Assembly (NCBI GenBank): GCA_031406795.1
Contig: JANOHV010000104.1
Location: 1-32,905 of the forward strand
Direction of reading: 5' to 3'
Origin: DATDCY01 sp031406795 [NCBI: Candidatus Rokuibacteriota bacterium]
Lineage (GTDB): Bacteria > JAUVQV01
Length of the DNA: 32,905 nt
Shown: piece by piece, positions 1 to 8,228 of the stretch
How the letters are laid out: every line of letters starts with the position of its first letter
Position numbering within the stretch: the first letter of the stretch is position 1
Notes under the pieces: generated by a model
The model's input: the letters and a program-made list of their open reading frames with translations, nothing else
Databases searched by the model: none
What the model was told of the DNA's origin: nothing
Made by a program: the position numbers and the translations under genes

Positions 1-828
1 CTGGATGTCCTTGACCCCGCCGATGCGCCGGAAGGCCTTCTCTTCGATCACCCGCAGCAGCTTCGCCTGCAGGTCGAAACGCATCTCGGCGATCTCGTCG
101 AGGAAGATCGTGCCGCCGTCGGCCAGCTCGAAGAGCCCCTTCTTCGTCCCCTTGGCGTCGGTGTAGGCGCCGCGCTCGTAGCCGAAGAGCTCGCTCTCGA
201 GCAGCTGCTCGGGCAGCGAGGCGCAGTTGACGGCCATGAACGGGCGCTCGGCGCGCGCGCCGGTGTAGTGCAGCGCCTTCGCGACCAGGTCCTTGCCGGT
301 GCCGCTCTCGCCCTGGAGCAGCACGGTGGAGGCGCCGGAGGAGGCGACCCGCGCGACCAGGTCGAGCACGGCGCGCATCGGGGCGCTGACCGCGACCACC
401 CGGTCGAGGGAGAAGCGGGCCGGCTGCGCCGGGCGCAGGCGCGGGACCTCCCCCCGCAGGCGGCGGGGGTCGGGGCCCGTCCTGATCGAGAGCTTGACCC
501 CCTCGAGGTTGAACGGCTTGTTCAGGTAGTCGAAGGCCCCGGCCTTCATCGCGGCCACCGCGGTGTCGACCATGCCGTAGGCGGTGATCATGATGACGAC
601 GATCTCGGGGTCCGCCGCCTTGAGCTTCTGCAACACCTCGATACCGCCCATGCCGGGCAGCTGGACATCGAGCAGGACCAGGTCCGGCGAGGACTCGCGC
701 GCCAGGCGCAACGCGCTCTCGCCGTCCTCGGCGGTGGTGACCTCGTACCCTTCCTTGGCGAGCTCCTGCTGGAGCGACCAGCGGATCAGGTACTCGTCGT
801 CGACGACCAGAATGCGTTCTTTTGTCAT
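1..828 (-). CDS. Sigma-54-dependent response regulator, NtrC family (3' end outside window)
   Basis: Only the first 276 residues are present; the rest of the AAA+ domain and the DNA-binding domain lie beyond the left edge. Residues 1-120 form a receiver domain with the acidic pair D10/D11, phospho-acceptor D54 (LLDVQLPG) and K104 in the NKPF motif. A sigma-54 activator AAA+ domain follows, with Walker A GESGTGKD and Walker [10 protein letters not shown]. The sigma-54 contact loop reads GAYTDA rather than canonical GAFTGA. By family it should hydrolyse ATP to remodel sigma-54 RNA polymerase at distant enhancers once phosphorylated. It lies 131 bp downstream of a sensor kinase on the same strand, so the two are almost certainly a cognate pair. 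The ATG at 828 begins a normal receiver domain. Target genes are unknown; the adjacent cytochrome cluster is the obvious candidate. Confidence 0.95.
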   Translation of the reverse strand, partial: MTKERILVVDDEYLIRWSLQQELAKEGYEVTTAEDGESALRLARESSPDLVLLDVQLPGMGGIEVLQKLKAADPEIVVIMITAYGMVDTAVAAMKAGAFDYLNKPFNLEGVKLSIRTGPDPRRLRGEVPRLRPAQPARFSLDRVVAVSAPMRAVLDLVARVASSGASTVLLQGESGTGKDLVAKALHYTGARAERPFMAVNCASLPEQLLESELFGYERGAYTDAKGTKKGLFELADGGTIFLDEIAEMRFDLQAKLLRVIEEKAFRRIGGVKDIQ

Positions 829-959
829 AGGCCCGGCTTCCCTCAGTGGCTGTCCGTGAATGCGCGGGTGATTATAGCGCGTTCTGCGGGCCACGCGGAA
901 CCTCTTCGTCAGCGAGAACGCCCTGTCGCGCGTCTGACCGACCTCGGGGAAGCTCAGGC

Positions 960-2450
960 CTACGCCGGGACGCGCGTCTCGACGACCGGTATGCGCACCG
1001 TGAAGGTCGTGCCGACCCCCGGCTCGCTCGTCACGCTGACGGTGCCGCCGCCCTGCTCGACGATCTTGCGCGTGATCGACAGCCCCAGCCCCGTGCCTTG
1101 GGTGCGCGTCGTGTAGAAGGGGCTGAAGATTTTTTCGCGGCTGGCGGGCGGGATGCCGACCCCCGTGTCGGCGACCGTGGCCACGATGAAGCTCTGCCCC
1201 CCGTCGGCGTCCGCCTCGTCGCGCAGCGCCGTGCGCAGCGTCAGATCGCCGCCCTCGGGCATCGCCTGCGTCGCGTTGAGAATCAGGTTCAGGAAGGCCT
1301 GCTCCAGGTGCTTGCCGTCGGCCATCGTCCGGGGCAGGCCCGCGGCGAAGTCGCGATGGACCCGGACCTTCGTCCGCGCCGGGTTCGGCAGCGCGATGAA
1401 GCTCGCCCGGTCGAGGATCTCGTTGACGTCCACCGGGCTCGGTTCGCCGGTGAGCGGCTGCGCGTAGTTGAGCAGGTCGCGGATCGTCTTGTCCATGCGG
1501 TTGCACTGGTGCAGGATCTGGTCGGCCACCTCGCGCCGCGGGTCTTCGCGCGGGAAATCGTCGGCGAGGACCTGCACCGCCCCGGAAATGCCGGCGAGCG
1601 GGTTCTTGATCTCGTGAGCGACGTTCGCCGCCAGCTCGCCGATGCTCGCCAGGCGCTCTGCGCGAATCAGCTGCTCGGTGTGGAAGCGCTCGATCTCGCG
1701 CTGGGTGGTATCGAGCTTCTCGATCATCGAATTGAGGCTGCGACCCAGGCTGCCGAGCTCGTCGCGGCGGGGCAGGCGCACGCGGGCCGAGAGATCGCCG
1801 CCTTCGGCGCGGCGCATCGCCTGCACGAGGTTCGAAATCGGCCGGTTGACCTGGACAGCGAAGATCAGCCAGATCGCGAAGCCGACCAGCGCGATGGTCA
1901 CCACCGCGGAACTGGCGAGGAACGTCCGGTTCTCGGCGACCTTGGCGTCCGTCTTCTTCATCGAGAGGCAGAGCTCGAAGATCGACAGCACCTCGCTGCT
2001 GGTCACGTGGCAGGCGCGGCAGGCGGTGTCGTTGCGGATCGTCTCGACCATGCAGAAAGCGTTGTAGCCGTGCCCGCCGCGGTACGGCATGCTCGGCACG
2101 CCGGCCTTGAAGATCTCCAGGCCGATGTCCTCGATCGTCAGGCCGACTTCCTGCTTGTCGGCGGACTTGGTGACCTTGCCGTTCTCGTCGAAGATCCGCA
2201 GGCTCTCGATGTCCGGGACGATGCCGATGCGCTCGAAGATCCCCTGGACGTCCTGGGCGCACTCGCCGCGCATGTCGTGCTGGATGCTCTTGACGATGGC
2301 GTGCGTCAACACCGCCGCCTGGTCCTTGGTCGTGTCGATAAACTGGTTGCTCTGGGCCTCGATGATGTAGAAGTACGAGCCCCCGACGCAGAGAACGAGG
2401 ATCAGCGTGACCAGCGCGGCGATCTTGCCGCGCAGCGTTGTCAGCCACAT
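960..2450 (-). CDS. Membrane sensor histidine kinase with periplasmic c-type heme motif
   Basis: The 496-residue protein has TM1 at about residues 9-30, a periplasmic sensor region at 31-178, TM2 at about 179-200, HAMP at about 201-253, a dimerization domain with H279 (AHEIKNPL), and an ATPase domain with the N box near 388-394 (LILNATQA), DTGVGI at 428-433 and GTGLGL at 452-457. The sensor region contains CRACH at 144-148, the consensus for covalent c-type heme attachment, shortly before TM2. Heme attachment would have to occur outside the cytoplasmic membrane, which fits this topology and the System II genes of the same gene run. I infer sensing of redox state or a small ligand such as O2, NO or CO through heme; the ligand cannot be read from sequence. 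The response regulator follows 131 bp downstream. Kinase identity is certain; heme binding is inferred from one motif. Confidence 0.95.
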   Translation of the reverse strand: MWLTTLRGKIAALVTLILVLCVGGSYFYIIEAQSNQFIDTTKDQAAVLTHAIVKSIQHDMRGECAQDVQGIFERIGIVPDIESLRIFDENGKVTKSADKQEVGLTIEDIGLEIFKAGVPSMPYRGGHGYNAFCMVETIRNDTACRACHVTSSEVLSIFELCLSMKKTDAKVAENRTFLASSAVVTIALVGFAIWLIFAVQVNRPISNLVQAMRRAEGGDLSARVRLPRRDELGSLGRSLNSMIEKLDTTQREIERFHTEQLIRAERLASIGELAANVAHEIKNPLAGISGAVQVLADDFPREDPRREVADQILHQCNRMDKTIRDLLNYAQPLTGEPSPVDVNEILDRASFIALPNPARTKVRVHRDFAAGLPRTMADGKHLEQAFLNLILNATQAMPEGGDLTLRTALRDEADADGGQSFIVATVADTGVGIPPASREKIFSPFYTTRTQGTGLGLSITRKIVEQGGGTVSVTSEPGVGTTFTVRIPVVETRVPA

Positions 2451-2492
2451 GGCGTCATGGGGTCTGGCATGGAGAAGGAAGTTCGAGGCGGC

Positions 2493-2706
2493 GGGAGGGG
2501 ATCAACCCCTCCCCTACAGGAACAAAGACAGATCTGACATGCGTCCCAAAGCTCGGAAACGGCGCAGGGTCGAAAAGGGGATTCTTCATAGGTAGATTCG
2601 CCGTATGGGCGGGAGGGGGTGAACCCCTCCCCTACGGGAACGGGGAGAAATGTGTCGTTCAGCCCCAGGCCTCGACACGGCGTAGGGGCGGGATTCATTC
2701 CCGCCC
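2493..2706. repeat. Three REP-like palindromes upstream of the sensor kinase
   Basis: The 271-bp gap between the ferredoxin gene and the kinase holds three 25-bp elements: 2493-2517 (minus orientation), 2611-2635 (minus) and 2682-2706 (plus). Each has a GTAG foot, an 8-bp stem and a 5-nt loop. The first two have the stem GGGAGGGG/CCCCTCCC; the third has GGGCGGGA/TCCCGCCC. The second and third form an inverted pair with GTAG ends facing inward. They would lie in the transcript between the two genes and could affect its stability or termination. Confidence 0.85.
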
Positions 2707-2721
2707 GAACCTGCGTGCCGA

Positions 2722-3567
2722 TCACGAAGCGACCCGCGCGCCGGCGGGCGTGGGCAGCTCCGCGGGCGCGGCCGACGGCAGGTTTTCGAAGACCGTCTGG
2801 TACGAGACCACCGGGCAGGCGGTGCACTCCAGGCAACGGATGCAGTCCACCGAGCGCTCGTTCTGCCAGATGCTGATGTCCATCGGGCAGTTCTCGCGGC
2901 AGCGGTCGCAGCGCGTGCAGGAGCCGTGGTCGACGCGCATCTGGTAGACGCTGAAGGAGTTGAAAAACGAGAAGATGGTGCCGAGCGCGCAGGCCGTGCG
3001 ACAGAACGGCCGCTTCGCCGCGGCTGACCAGACGGCGAAGAGCGAGAGGATCGCGAGCTTGATGAAGAACATCTTCACCAACATCGCGCGGATGCTCTCG
3101 TCGAGCAGCGACCAGGGGATGCCGGCGATCAGGATGCCGTCGGGGCAGAGCTTCGAGAACCAGGGCTCCTGGGTGATCGCCGAGAGGGTGAAGACCAGGC
3201 CGGCGAGGACCAGGTACTTGGCGTAGGTCAAGGCCTTGGGGATGGCGATCTTGACGCTGCGCACCTTGTACAGCAGGTCCTGGAAGAAGCCGAACGGGCA
3301 GAGCCAGCCGCAGCACATCCGGCCGACGACGGCGCCGATGGCCGCCAGATAGCCCACCACGTAGGCCGGTATCGCCCCGCCGACGATCGCGAAGTGCTGG
3401 ATCGTGCCGATCGGGCACGCGAAAAGCGCGCCGGGGCAGGCGTAGCAGTTGAGCGTCGGGGTGCAGTACTCTTTGAGCGAGCCCTGGTAGATCGCCTTGT
3501 TGGTGAAGCCGAGCAGATACCCGTTCTGCCCGAACGTCGCGAGGATTTGAAAAAGTCGTCGTTTCAT
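2722..3567 (-). CDS. Membrane-bound 4Fe-4S ferredoxin, NapH/NosR/CcoG-like
   Basis: The 281-residue polytopic protein has cysteine motifs at C41/C44/C51 (CYACPGALFACP), a CCGWLCPFG motif at 85-93 typical of NapH/NosR/CcoG-type proteins, and two C-terminal [4Fe-4S] ferredoxin motifs at C217-C220-C223-C227 and C242-C245-C248-C251. Hydrophobic segments lie at about 60-82, 114-132 and 163-182. Proteins of this group pass electrons between the quinone pool and periplasmic redox partners, or handle redox-sensitive metal centres. Within a run of periplasmic cytochromes, the simplest inference is a quinol-side electron input or output module. The ATG at 3567 has only a weak Shine-Dalgarno sequence (GGGTGAC). 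A role in cytochrome assembly, as for CcoG in copper handling, is an alternative. Confidence 0.9.
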   Translation of the reverse strand: MKRRLFQILATFGQNGYLLGFTNKAIYQGSLKEYCTPTLNCYACPGALFACPIGTIQHFAIVGGAIPAYVVGYLAAIGAVVGRMCCGWLCPFGFFQDLLYKVRSVKIAIPKALTYAKYLVLAGLVFTLSAITQEPWFSKLCPDGILIAGIPWSLLDESIRAMLVKMFFIKLAILSLFAVWSAAAKRPFCRTACALGTIFSFFNSFSVYQMRVDHGSCTRCDRCRENCPMDISIWQNERSVDCIRCLECTACPVVSYQTVFENLPSAAPAELPTPAGARVAS

Positions 3568-3623
3568 GTCACCCGGGAATCGTCATCGCGCCGGCGACGC
3601 TAAATATTTGTTAGCCTTCACGC

Positions 3624-3692
3624 GGGAGGGTATGAAACCCTCCCCTACGACCCGGATCGTTGACGACGTAGGGGCGGGATTTATTCCCGCCC
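3624..3692. repeat. Inverted pair of REP-like palindromes (BIME-like)
   Basis: Copy 3624-3648 is in minus orientation and copy 3668-3692 in plus orientation, separated by 19 bp, with GTAG feet facing each other. They sit in the 182-bp gap between the 41-residue membrane peptide gene and the ferredoxin gene. The remainder of that gap shows no recognisable feature. Confidence 0.85.
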
Positions 3693-3749
3693 AAAATCGC
3701 AACGGCATCGCGCTTTGTTGGGGGGTCAACCGACCCCGATGCAGCTGAG

Positions 3750-3875
3750 TCAGACGAGTGTTGCATTGAAGAGCGTGTCGCCGATCTGATCGGCGAGCAC
3801 GCCCCAGACCAGCGCCCCGACCGCGAGCGCGGCGGCGACGATAGCGACGATCTTTTCCCGGCGGGGCCGATTCAT
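3750..3875 (-). CDS. 41-residue single-pass membrane peptide
   Basis: This short ORF encodes a basic N-terminus (MNRPRREK), one hydrophobic helix at about residues 9-28 rich in Ala, Val, Leu and Ile, and a short polar tail (ADQIGDTLFNATLV). It lies 29 bp downstream of the redoxin-TPR gene, on the same strand and within the same run, and 182 bp ahead of the membrane ferredoxin gene. The positive-inside pattern puts the C-terminus in the periplasm. Its Shine-Dalgarno sequence is weak, so translation may depend on coupling to the upstream gene. I recognise no family. A small subunit or assembly factor for the ferredoxin or cytochrome complex is the natural guess. A chance ORF is possible, but the clean helix and position argue against it. 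Confidence 0.6.
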   Translation of the reverse strand: MNRPRREKIVAIVAAALAVGALVWGVLADQIGDTLFNATLV

Positions 3876-3904
3876 CGAGTTACACCACGGGGACGAGGAC
3901 GGCC

Positions 3905-5089
3905 CTAGACCTCATCCCCGGTCGAAGGGAGGTTCATCAGGATCTCCAGCGCGCGGCGGAAATCCGCGGACGCCCGTTTGAGATCCCCCCCCGCTTCGCT
4001 GCCCTGCGCCCGGCGGAAATAGGTGCCGGCGTCAAGCGGGTTGAGCTCGAGCGCGGCCTTGAACTTCTCCTCCGCGTCCGCGGACTTGCCCTGCCTGGCG
4101 AGCACGAGGGCCAAATTCGAGACCGCGGGCGTGTACGTCGGGTCCAACGCGACGGCCTTCTCGAAAGCCGCGAAGGCCTCGTCGATCTTCCCGAGCTCCA
4201 GCAGCGCCTCGCCCTTGCCGGTGTGCGCGGTCACGTCGTTCGGGGCGATCGCCGCCGCCGCGCTGAACTGTTCCGCGGCCTGCTGCACGCTCTTCGGGTC
4301 CTTCTTGGCGAGCAGCAGCTGGCCGAGGAACACGCGGGGGGCGGCGTAGGTAGGATCCGCCGCCGCGGCCAGTTCGAGCTGCTCCATGGCCTTGTCACGA
4401 TTGCCGCGCTGGAACATCGTGCGGCCGAAGTTGAAGTGCCGCAGCGCCTTCGAGTCGGGCTTGTAGACCGGCACGGCAGCCACGGCATCGGCCTTGGGCG
4501 CCTCGCGCACGCCGAGCAGGATCTCGACCGACTCGCGGATGCCCTCCCCGGTGGAGCGCAGGTAGCTCGCCGTCTCGTGGACGATCTTGCCCTCGGCGTT
4601 GATCACCGCGGTCGAGGGTGTCGCCACGACACCAAACGCGTTGTAGGTCTCGAGGCCGGCGTCGATCACGATCGGCACCGTGAGCTTGAGGCTCGTCTTG
4701 AGCTCCTCGATCTGCCGCCGGTCGTCCGGGCCGAGGCTCAGCCGGTTGACGTTTACCGCGAGAACCTGAAAGCCCTTGTCGGCATACTGGGTGGCGAGCT
4801 TCTGCGCGTCCTCGAGAGCCGGCGTCGAGCGCGGGCTCCAGGTGGCGAAGAACACCAGGAGCGTTGCCGGCTGCCCCTTGACCTGGGCGAGCGTGTACTC
4901 CTTCCCGTCGAGAGTCTTCAACGAGAACTCCGGCACTTCCATCCCGACCTTCAGGTATTTGAAGGCCGCCCCCGCCTGGGGGATGGCGAAGAGCATGACG
5001 AGCAGGGCTGCGAATCCCGTCAGTACGTGGGTCGCCGTGCGCCACCCCCGACGGGGCGCTGCGGCCGGCGGCGGACCTTGAAGCGGCAT
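3905..5089 (-). CDS. Thioredoxin-fold/TPR fusion with CXXC replaced by SXXS
   Basis: The 394-residue protein has an N-terminal hydrophobic segment (about 20-42, signal peptide or anchor), a TlpA/ResA-like redoxin domain (about 45-195) and at least four TPR units (about 215-385). Where TlpA/ResA proteins carry W-C-x-x-C, it reads W84-S85-P86-R87-S88, so both redox cysteines are serine; the cis-proline region (VVATPST) is retained. It therefore cannot act as a thiol oxidoreductase by the usual mechanism. A periplasmic scaffold or chaperone that binds cytochromes or apocytochromes is inferred from the TPRs and the flanking multiheme genes. The Shine-Dalgarno is strong (AGGAGGGTC before ATG 5089), and the gene begins 12 bp after the pentaheme cytochrome gene ends. 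Confidence 0.9.
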   Translation of the reverse strand: MPLQGPPPAAAPRRGWRTATHVLTGFAALLVMLFAIPQAGAAFKYLKVGMEVPEFSLKTLDGKEYTLAQVKGQPATLLVFFATWSPRSTPALEDAQKLATQYADKGFQVLAVNVNRLSLGPDDRRQIEELKTSLKLTVPIVIDAGLETYNAFGVVATPSTAVINAEGKIVHETASYLRSTGEGIRESVEILLGVREAPKADAVAAVPVYKPDSKALRHFNFGRTMFQRGNRDKAMEQLELAAAADPTYAAPRVFLGQLLLAKKDPKSVQQAAEQFSAAAAIAPNDVTAHTGKGEALLELGKIDEAFAAFEKAVALDPTYTPAVSNLALVLARQGKSADAEEKFKAALELNPLDAGTYFRRAQGSEAGGDLKRASADFRRALEILMNLPSTGDEV

Positions 5090-5101
5090 GACCCTCCTCC
5101 T

Positions 5102-5782
5102 TCAGTAGAGCAGGAACTGTTTCTCGGAACCGTGCGGATTGTGGCACTCCGGACACTGCTTGCTCGCGCTCTTCTCGATGTGCGACTGGCTGCGGCTCTG
5201 GGCATGGCACTGCATGCACAGCGTCCGCACCCCCATGACCAGGAAGGCCGGGTTGGCCGAACCGTGCGGATCGTGGCAGATGCTGCACTGCCCGGCACCG
5301 AGCGGCCCGTGCAGGTACTTGTACCCGGTTTTCGGGTCGTGGCACGTGTTGCACAGCTTGGCCTCGGACACCGGCGAGGTCCGGCCGACGCCCTGCGGGT
5401 GACAGGCCTTGCACTCCCCTTCCTGGACCGGGTCGTGGTAGCGGTACGAGCGTCCCCCGGCGTCCTTGGTCTGGTACTCGAATGTCGACTGCCGGGATTC
5501 CGCCCCGGACTTGACCACCAGGGTGTTCTTGCCCGGGACAAGCGCGAGCGGGCCGGTGAACGCCTTCCCGACCTGTTTGATCCCGTCGACCTTGCGCCCG
5601 TTGAGCACGACCTCGAGCGTTCCCGAGGACCCGCTCCCGATCAGGGTCAGCGGCGAGCGATCGAGCGTGGCGCCATCCGGCGGGGCGAGGATCTTGAGCT
5701 CCTCGCCCGACGCGCCGCCGGCGGTGATCAGGGTTGCCGCCAGGACGACGCCGGCAACAGCGGCGGAACCGAATCGTTTCAT
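5102..5782 (-). CDS. Periplasmic pentaheme c-type cytochrome with N-terminal beta domain
   Basis: The start at ATG 5782 gives 226 residues, a clear signal peptide (about 1-26) and a well-placed Shine-Dalgarno (AGGAGCGAC). The frame stays open further upstream, but that part is low-complexity Arg/Ser and overlaps the preceding gene. Residues about 28-100 look like a beta-sandwich or Ig-like domain without cysteines. Five CXXCH motifs follow: CKACH, CNTCH, CSICH, CMQCH and CPECH, with the HGPLGAGQCSICHDPHG pattern typical of paired-CXXCH cytochromes. It is probably a periplasmic electron carrier or a subunit of the same complex as the larger cytochrome encoded two genes upstream. Its start codon lies 7 bp after the stop of the upstream redoxin-TPR gene, so the genes are co-transcribed. 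Confidence 0.93.
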   Translation of the reverse strand: MKRFGSAAVAGVVLAATLITAGGASGEELKILAPPDGATLDRSPLTLIGSGSSGTLEVVLNGRKVDGIKQVGKAFTGPLALVPGKNTLVVKSGAESRQSTFEYQTKDAGGRSYRYHDPVQEGECKACHPQGVGRTSPVSEAKLCNTCHDPKTGYKYLHGPLGAGQCSICHDPHGSANPAFLVMGVRTLCMQCHAQSRSQSHIEKSASKQCPECHNPHGSEKQFLLY

Positions 5783-5789
5783 GTCGCTC

Positions 5790-6785
5790 CTACTGCTTGC
5801 CGAAGAGCCGCGTGAGCGCCAGCTTGTAGCTCTCGACGGCCTTGGCGAGGTCGCCCTTCTTCTCATAGGCCTTCCCCATCTCGTAGTAGACTTTCTCGGG
5901 TTTGGGGTTCATCTTGATCGCCGACTGGAAATATTCGAGGGCCTTGTCCGTTTCGCCCTTCTTCGCGTGGGCCATGCCGAGGCCAACCTTGGCGTCGTTG
6001 CTGGTCGGGTCGCACTTGATGACGTAGGTGAACTCCCCGATCGCCTCGTCGACCTTGCCGTCGTCGAGAAAGGTGTGCCCGAGCAGGATGTGCGCATCGC
6101 AGAAGCCGGGGTCGAGCTTGAGGATCTCCTGAAGCTTCGCGACCGCCTTCTCCTTCATCCCGCGCTCCATCAGCACCATCGCGAGGCCGTACATCTTCTT
6201 GGCCTCCTTCTCCTCGGTGCTCGCCGCGGGGCCCTCCTGGGGGCGGATGGCGAGCTCGGCGTCCCCGGCCTTCTTCTCCCCGAGGGCCACCAGGGCGTAC
6301 TCGTTGGTGATCAGCTCGAGGTCAAAGGCGATCTGGTTCTCCTCGTGAATGAGCACGCCGGCCTTGTCGACCCAGATGACTTCGGGCATCGCCACGACGC
6401 CAAGCGTCCCGTAGAGCTCCTCGGTCCCCATCAGGATCGGAAAGCCCGCGCCTTCGGCGAGGGCCTTCGCGTCCTCGGCCTTGCCCTTGCCGAAGTAGAC
6501 GCCGAGGTAGACGACGCCCTTCTCCTTCATGGCCGCCCAACTCTTGCCGACGCGCTTGAACGCGTTGGCGGTGCTCGGGCCCTCCTTGAAGAAGACCATC
6601 ACGTGGGCCTGGCCCGGGGCGAAGCCGGCGTCGGCGCCGGCGGTGTCCTTGAGCGTGAACGCCGGCATCTTGTCGCCGTTCTTGACCTTGTTGAAACTCT
6701 GGGCCGGTGCGGCCAGCGCGATTAGCGCGGCCAGCGCGAAGATGGCCGGAAGGACCCGGGTGCGGTTCTTGATGCGGCTTGTCAT
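5790..6785 (-). CDS. Second redoxin/TPR fusion lacking active-site cysteines
   Basis: The 331-residue protein has a signal peptide at about 1-29, an AhpC/TSA-Redoxin-like fold at about 32-165 and a TPR array at about 195-325. The region equivalent to the thioredoxin active site reads VFFKEGPSTANAF, with no cysteine; VVAMPEVIWVDKAG marks the retained cis-proline strand. The domain order matches the other redoxin-TPR protein of this run, but the sequences are clearly diverged, so they are old paralogs rather than a recent duplication. The gene lies between the 13-plus-heme cytochrome (16 bp upstream) and the pentaheme cytochrome (7 bp downstream). Its start (ATG 6785) has the Shine-Dalgarno GGGAGG. 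A role in docking or assembling cytochromes in the periplasm is inferred. Confidence 0.9.
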   Translation of the reverse strand: MTSRIKNRTRVLPAIFALAALIALAAPAQSFNKVKNGDKMPAFTLKDTAGADAGFAPGQAHVMVFFKEGPSTANAFKRVGKSWAAMKEKGVVYLGVYFGKGKAEDAKALAEGAGFPILMGTEELYGTLGVVAMPEVIWVDKAGVLIHEENQIAFDLELITNEYALVALGEKKAGDAELAIRPQEGPAASTEEKEAKKMYGLAMVLMERGMKEKAVAKLQEILKLDPGFCDAHILLGHTFLDDGKVDEAIGEFTYVIKCDPTSNDAKVGLGMAHAKKGETDKALEYFQSAIKMNPKPEKVYYEMGKAYEKKGDLAKAVESYKLALTRLFGKQ

Positions 6786-6801
6786 GCTCAGCCTCCCCGC
6801 C

Positions 6802-8130
6802 CTAGTACTTGACCGCGGTCTCGCGGTCGTAGGTCTGCTCGCGGTGGCAGCCGACCACGCAATTGCCGCCCGTCGGCAGCTTCGTGAACTTGACCGGCAG
6901 CTGCCAGCCGCCGGTCCCGAAGGGAACCTTCTCGCGGATGTGCTTCTCCTGGTCGCCGGCGTGCATCTCGTGGCAGGCCTTGCAGCTGCGGCCCTTCTTC
7001 TGGTTGATGTGGAAGTAGTGCAGGTTGCGGTTGCCGTTGCGGAAACCGGTCAGCGTCGAGGTGACCTCGGTCAGCGCCATGTCCTTGTTGTGACAATCCC
7101 AGCAGATGGCGTAGTTCTCGGTCTTGTATTCCATGTAGAACTCGGGCGGGAAGAACTTCTTGAGGATCTTCACGTAGTCCGAGCCGTGCGTGTCGTGGCA
7201 GGCATAGCAGTCGTCCTGCTGGACCGGGCCGTGCAGCGACTTGGAGGCCAGCACCCGGGAACCGATGTCCTTGTGGCAGCTGTAGCAGATCTGCTTGGTC
7301 GAGAGCTTCAGCTGGCGCACATAGTCGGAGGAGTGCGGCGTGTGGCAGCCGGTGCAGGTGCCGCTCTTGAGCGCGCCGTGCTGGGTCTTGGCCTTCTTGA
7401 CGTGCTCCTGGACCTTCGAGTGGCAGGAGAAGCACAGCGCGGTCGGCTCGTTCTTGAGCAGGTACTTGTAGGCGCCGCTGTGGGAGTCGTGGCAGACGGA
7501 GCAGGACTCGGTGACCGGCTTGTGCACGCTCTTGCGGGTGAACTCGGCCTTGCGGTCCTCATGGCAGAGAAAGCACAGCGTGTTGCCGGAGGCCTCGAGC
7601 TGGTACTTGTAGTCCGAGGCGTGCGGGTTGTGGCAGACGTTGCAGTCGCCGGCGGCGACCGGGCCGTGGAGGAACTCCTTGTTCGTCTTGTTGTTCTCGT
7701 GGCAGGAGAAGCAGAGCGCGGAGGTCGTCGGCTTGCGCATCTGGAACTTCGCGTCGGACTGGTGGGGATCGTGACAGGCGATGCAGTCGCCCATCGCCAC
7801 CGGCCCGTGGATGAACTTGCCCTGCAGCTTCTTCTGGAGCGACTCGTGACAGATGAAACACAGGTCCTTGCCCTTGGCGGCGATCGTGAAGCTCGCCGAA
7901 CTGTGCTTCTCGGGGGTGTAGCTGGTGCGGGTGCGGTGGCAGGCGGTGCACACGCCGGCGCCGACCGGGCCGTGGACGTACTTGGCCTTGCCCATCCCCG
8001 GGTGGCACTTCTCGGAGAGACAGTTGTCGCCGCCCGGCGACTGTGCCCGAACGGGAACCGCGGCAAACAGCGCGGCTGCGACGAGCGCAATCAGGACGAA
8101 CAGCGTGTGGTGCAACTTGGTACCCTGCAT
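6802..8130 (-). CDS. Large paired-CXXCH multiheme cytochrome c (13 CXXCH + CX4CH + CX3CH)
   Basis: The start at ATG 8130 gives 442 residues, a signal peptide (about 1-30) and a strong Shine-Dalgarno (AAAGGAGG); the open frame extends upstream only as non-coding-like sequence. Thirteen canonical CXXCH sites are visible, arranged as repeats in which an LCFxCH-type motif alternates with an HGPVxxGDCxxCHxPHxSD unit. Two further atypical sites bracket them: CLSEKCH at residues 37-43 (CX4CH) and CVVGCH near the C-terminus (CX3CH). CX4CH is known to bind heme in some cytochromes c3, so up to 15 hemes are possible. With no transmembrane or lipobox segment, it is likely a soluble periplasmic wire. The System II maturation genes lie directly upstream. 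Confidence 0.95.
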   Translation of the reverse strand: MQGTKLHHTLFVLIALVAAALFAAVPVRAQSPGGDNCLSEKCHPGMGKAKYVHGPVGAGVCTACHRTRTSYTPEKHSSASFTIAAKGKDLCFICHESLQKKLQGKFIHGPVAMGDCIACHDPHQSDAKFQMRKPTTSALCFSCHENNKTNKEFLHGPVAAGDCNVCHNPHASDYKYQLEASGNTLCFLCHEDRKAEFTRKSVHKPVTESCSVCHDSHSGAYKYLLKNEPTALCFSCHSKVQEHVKKAKTQHGALKSGTCTGCHTPHSSDYVRQLKLSTKQICYSCHKDIGSRVLASKSLHGPVQQDDCYACHDTHGSDYVKILKKFFPPEFYMEYKTENYAICWDCHNKDMALTEVTSTLTGFRNGNRNLHYFHINQKKGRSCKACHEMHAGDQEKHIREKVPFGTGGWQLPVKFTKLPTGGNCVVGCHREQTYDRETAVKY

Positions 8131-8228
8131 GTCGCAAGCCTCCTTTGTGCTACGAACCATCACGCATCTCCCGGTAGACCGCCAGGCCACTGCAAGCTCC
8201 CTCGCGCACCGCCGCGGTTCGTCTACGA

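Noticed and set aside
268-2537. Long plus-strand open frames opposite the two-component genes
   Set aside because: They are Arg/Asp/His-rich antisense frames of GC-rich coding DNA; the minus strand encodes clear receiver, AAA+ and kinase domains.
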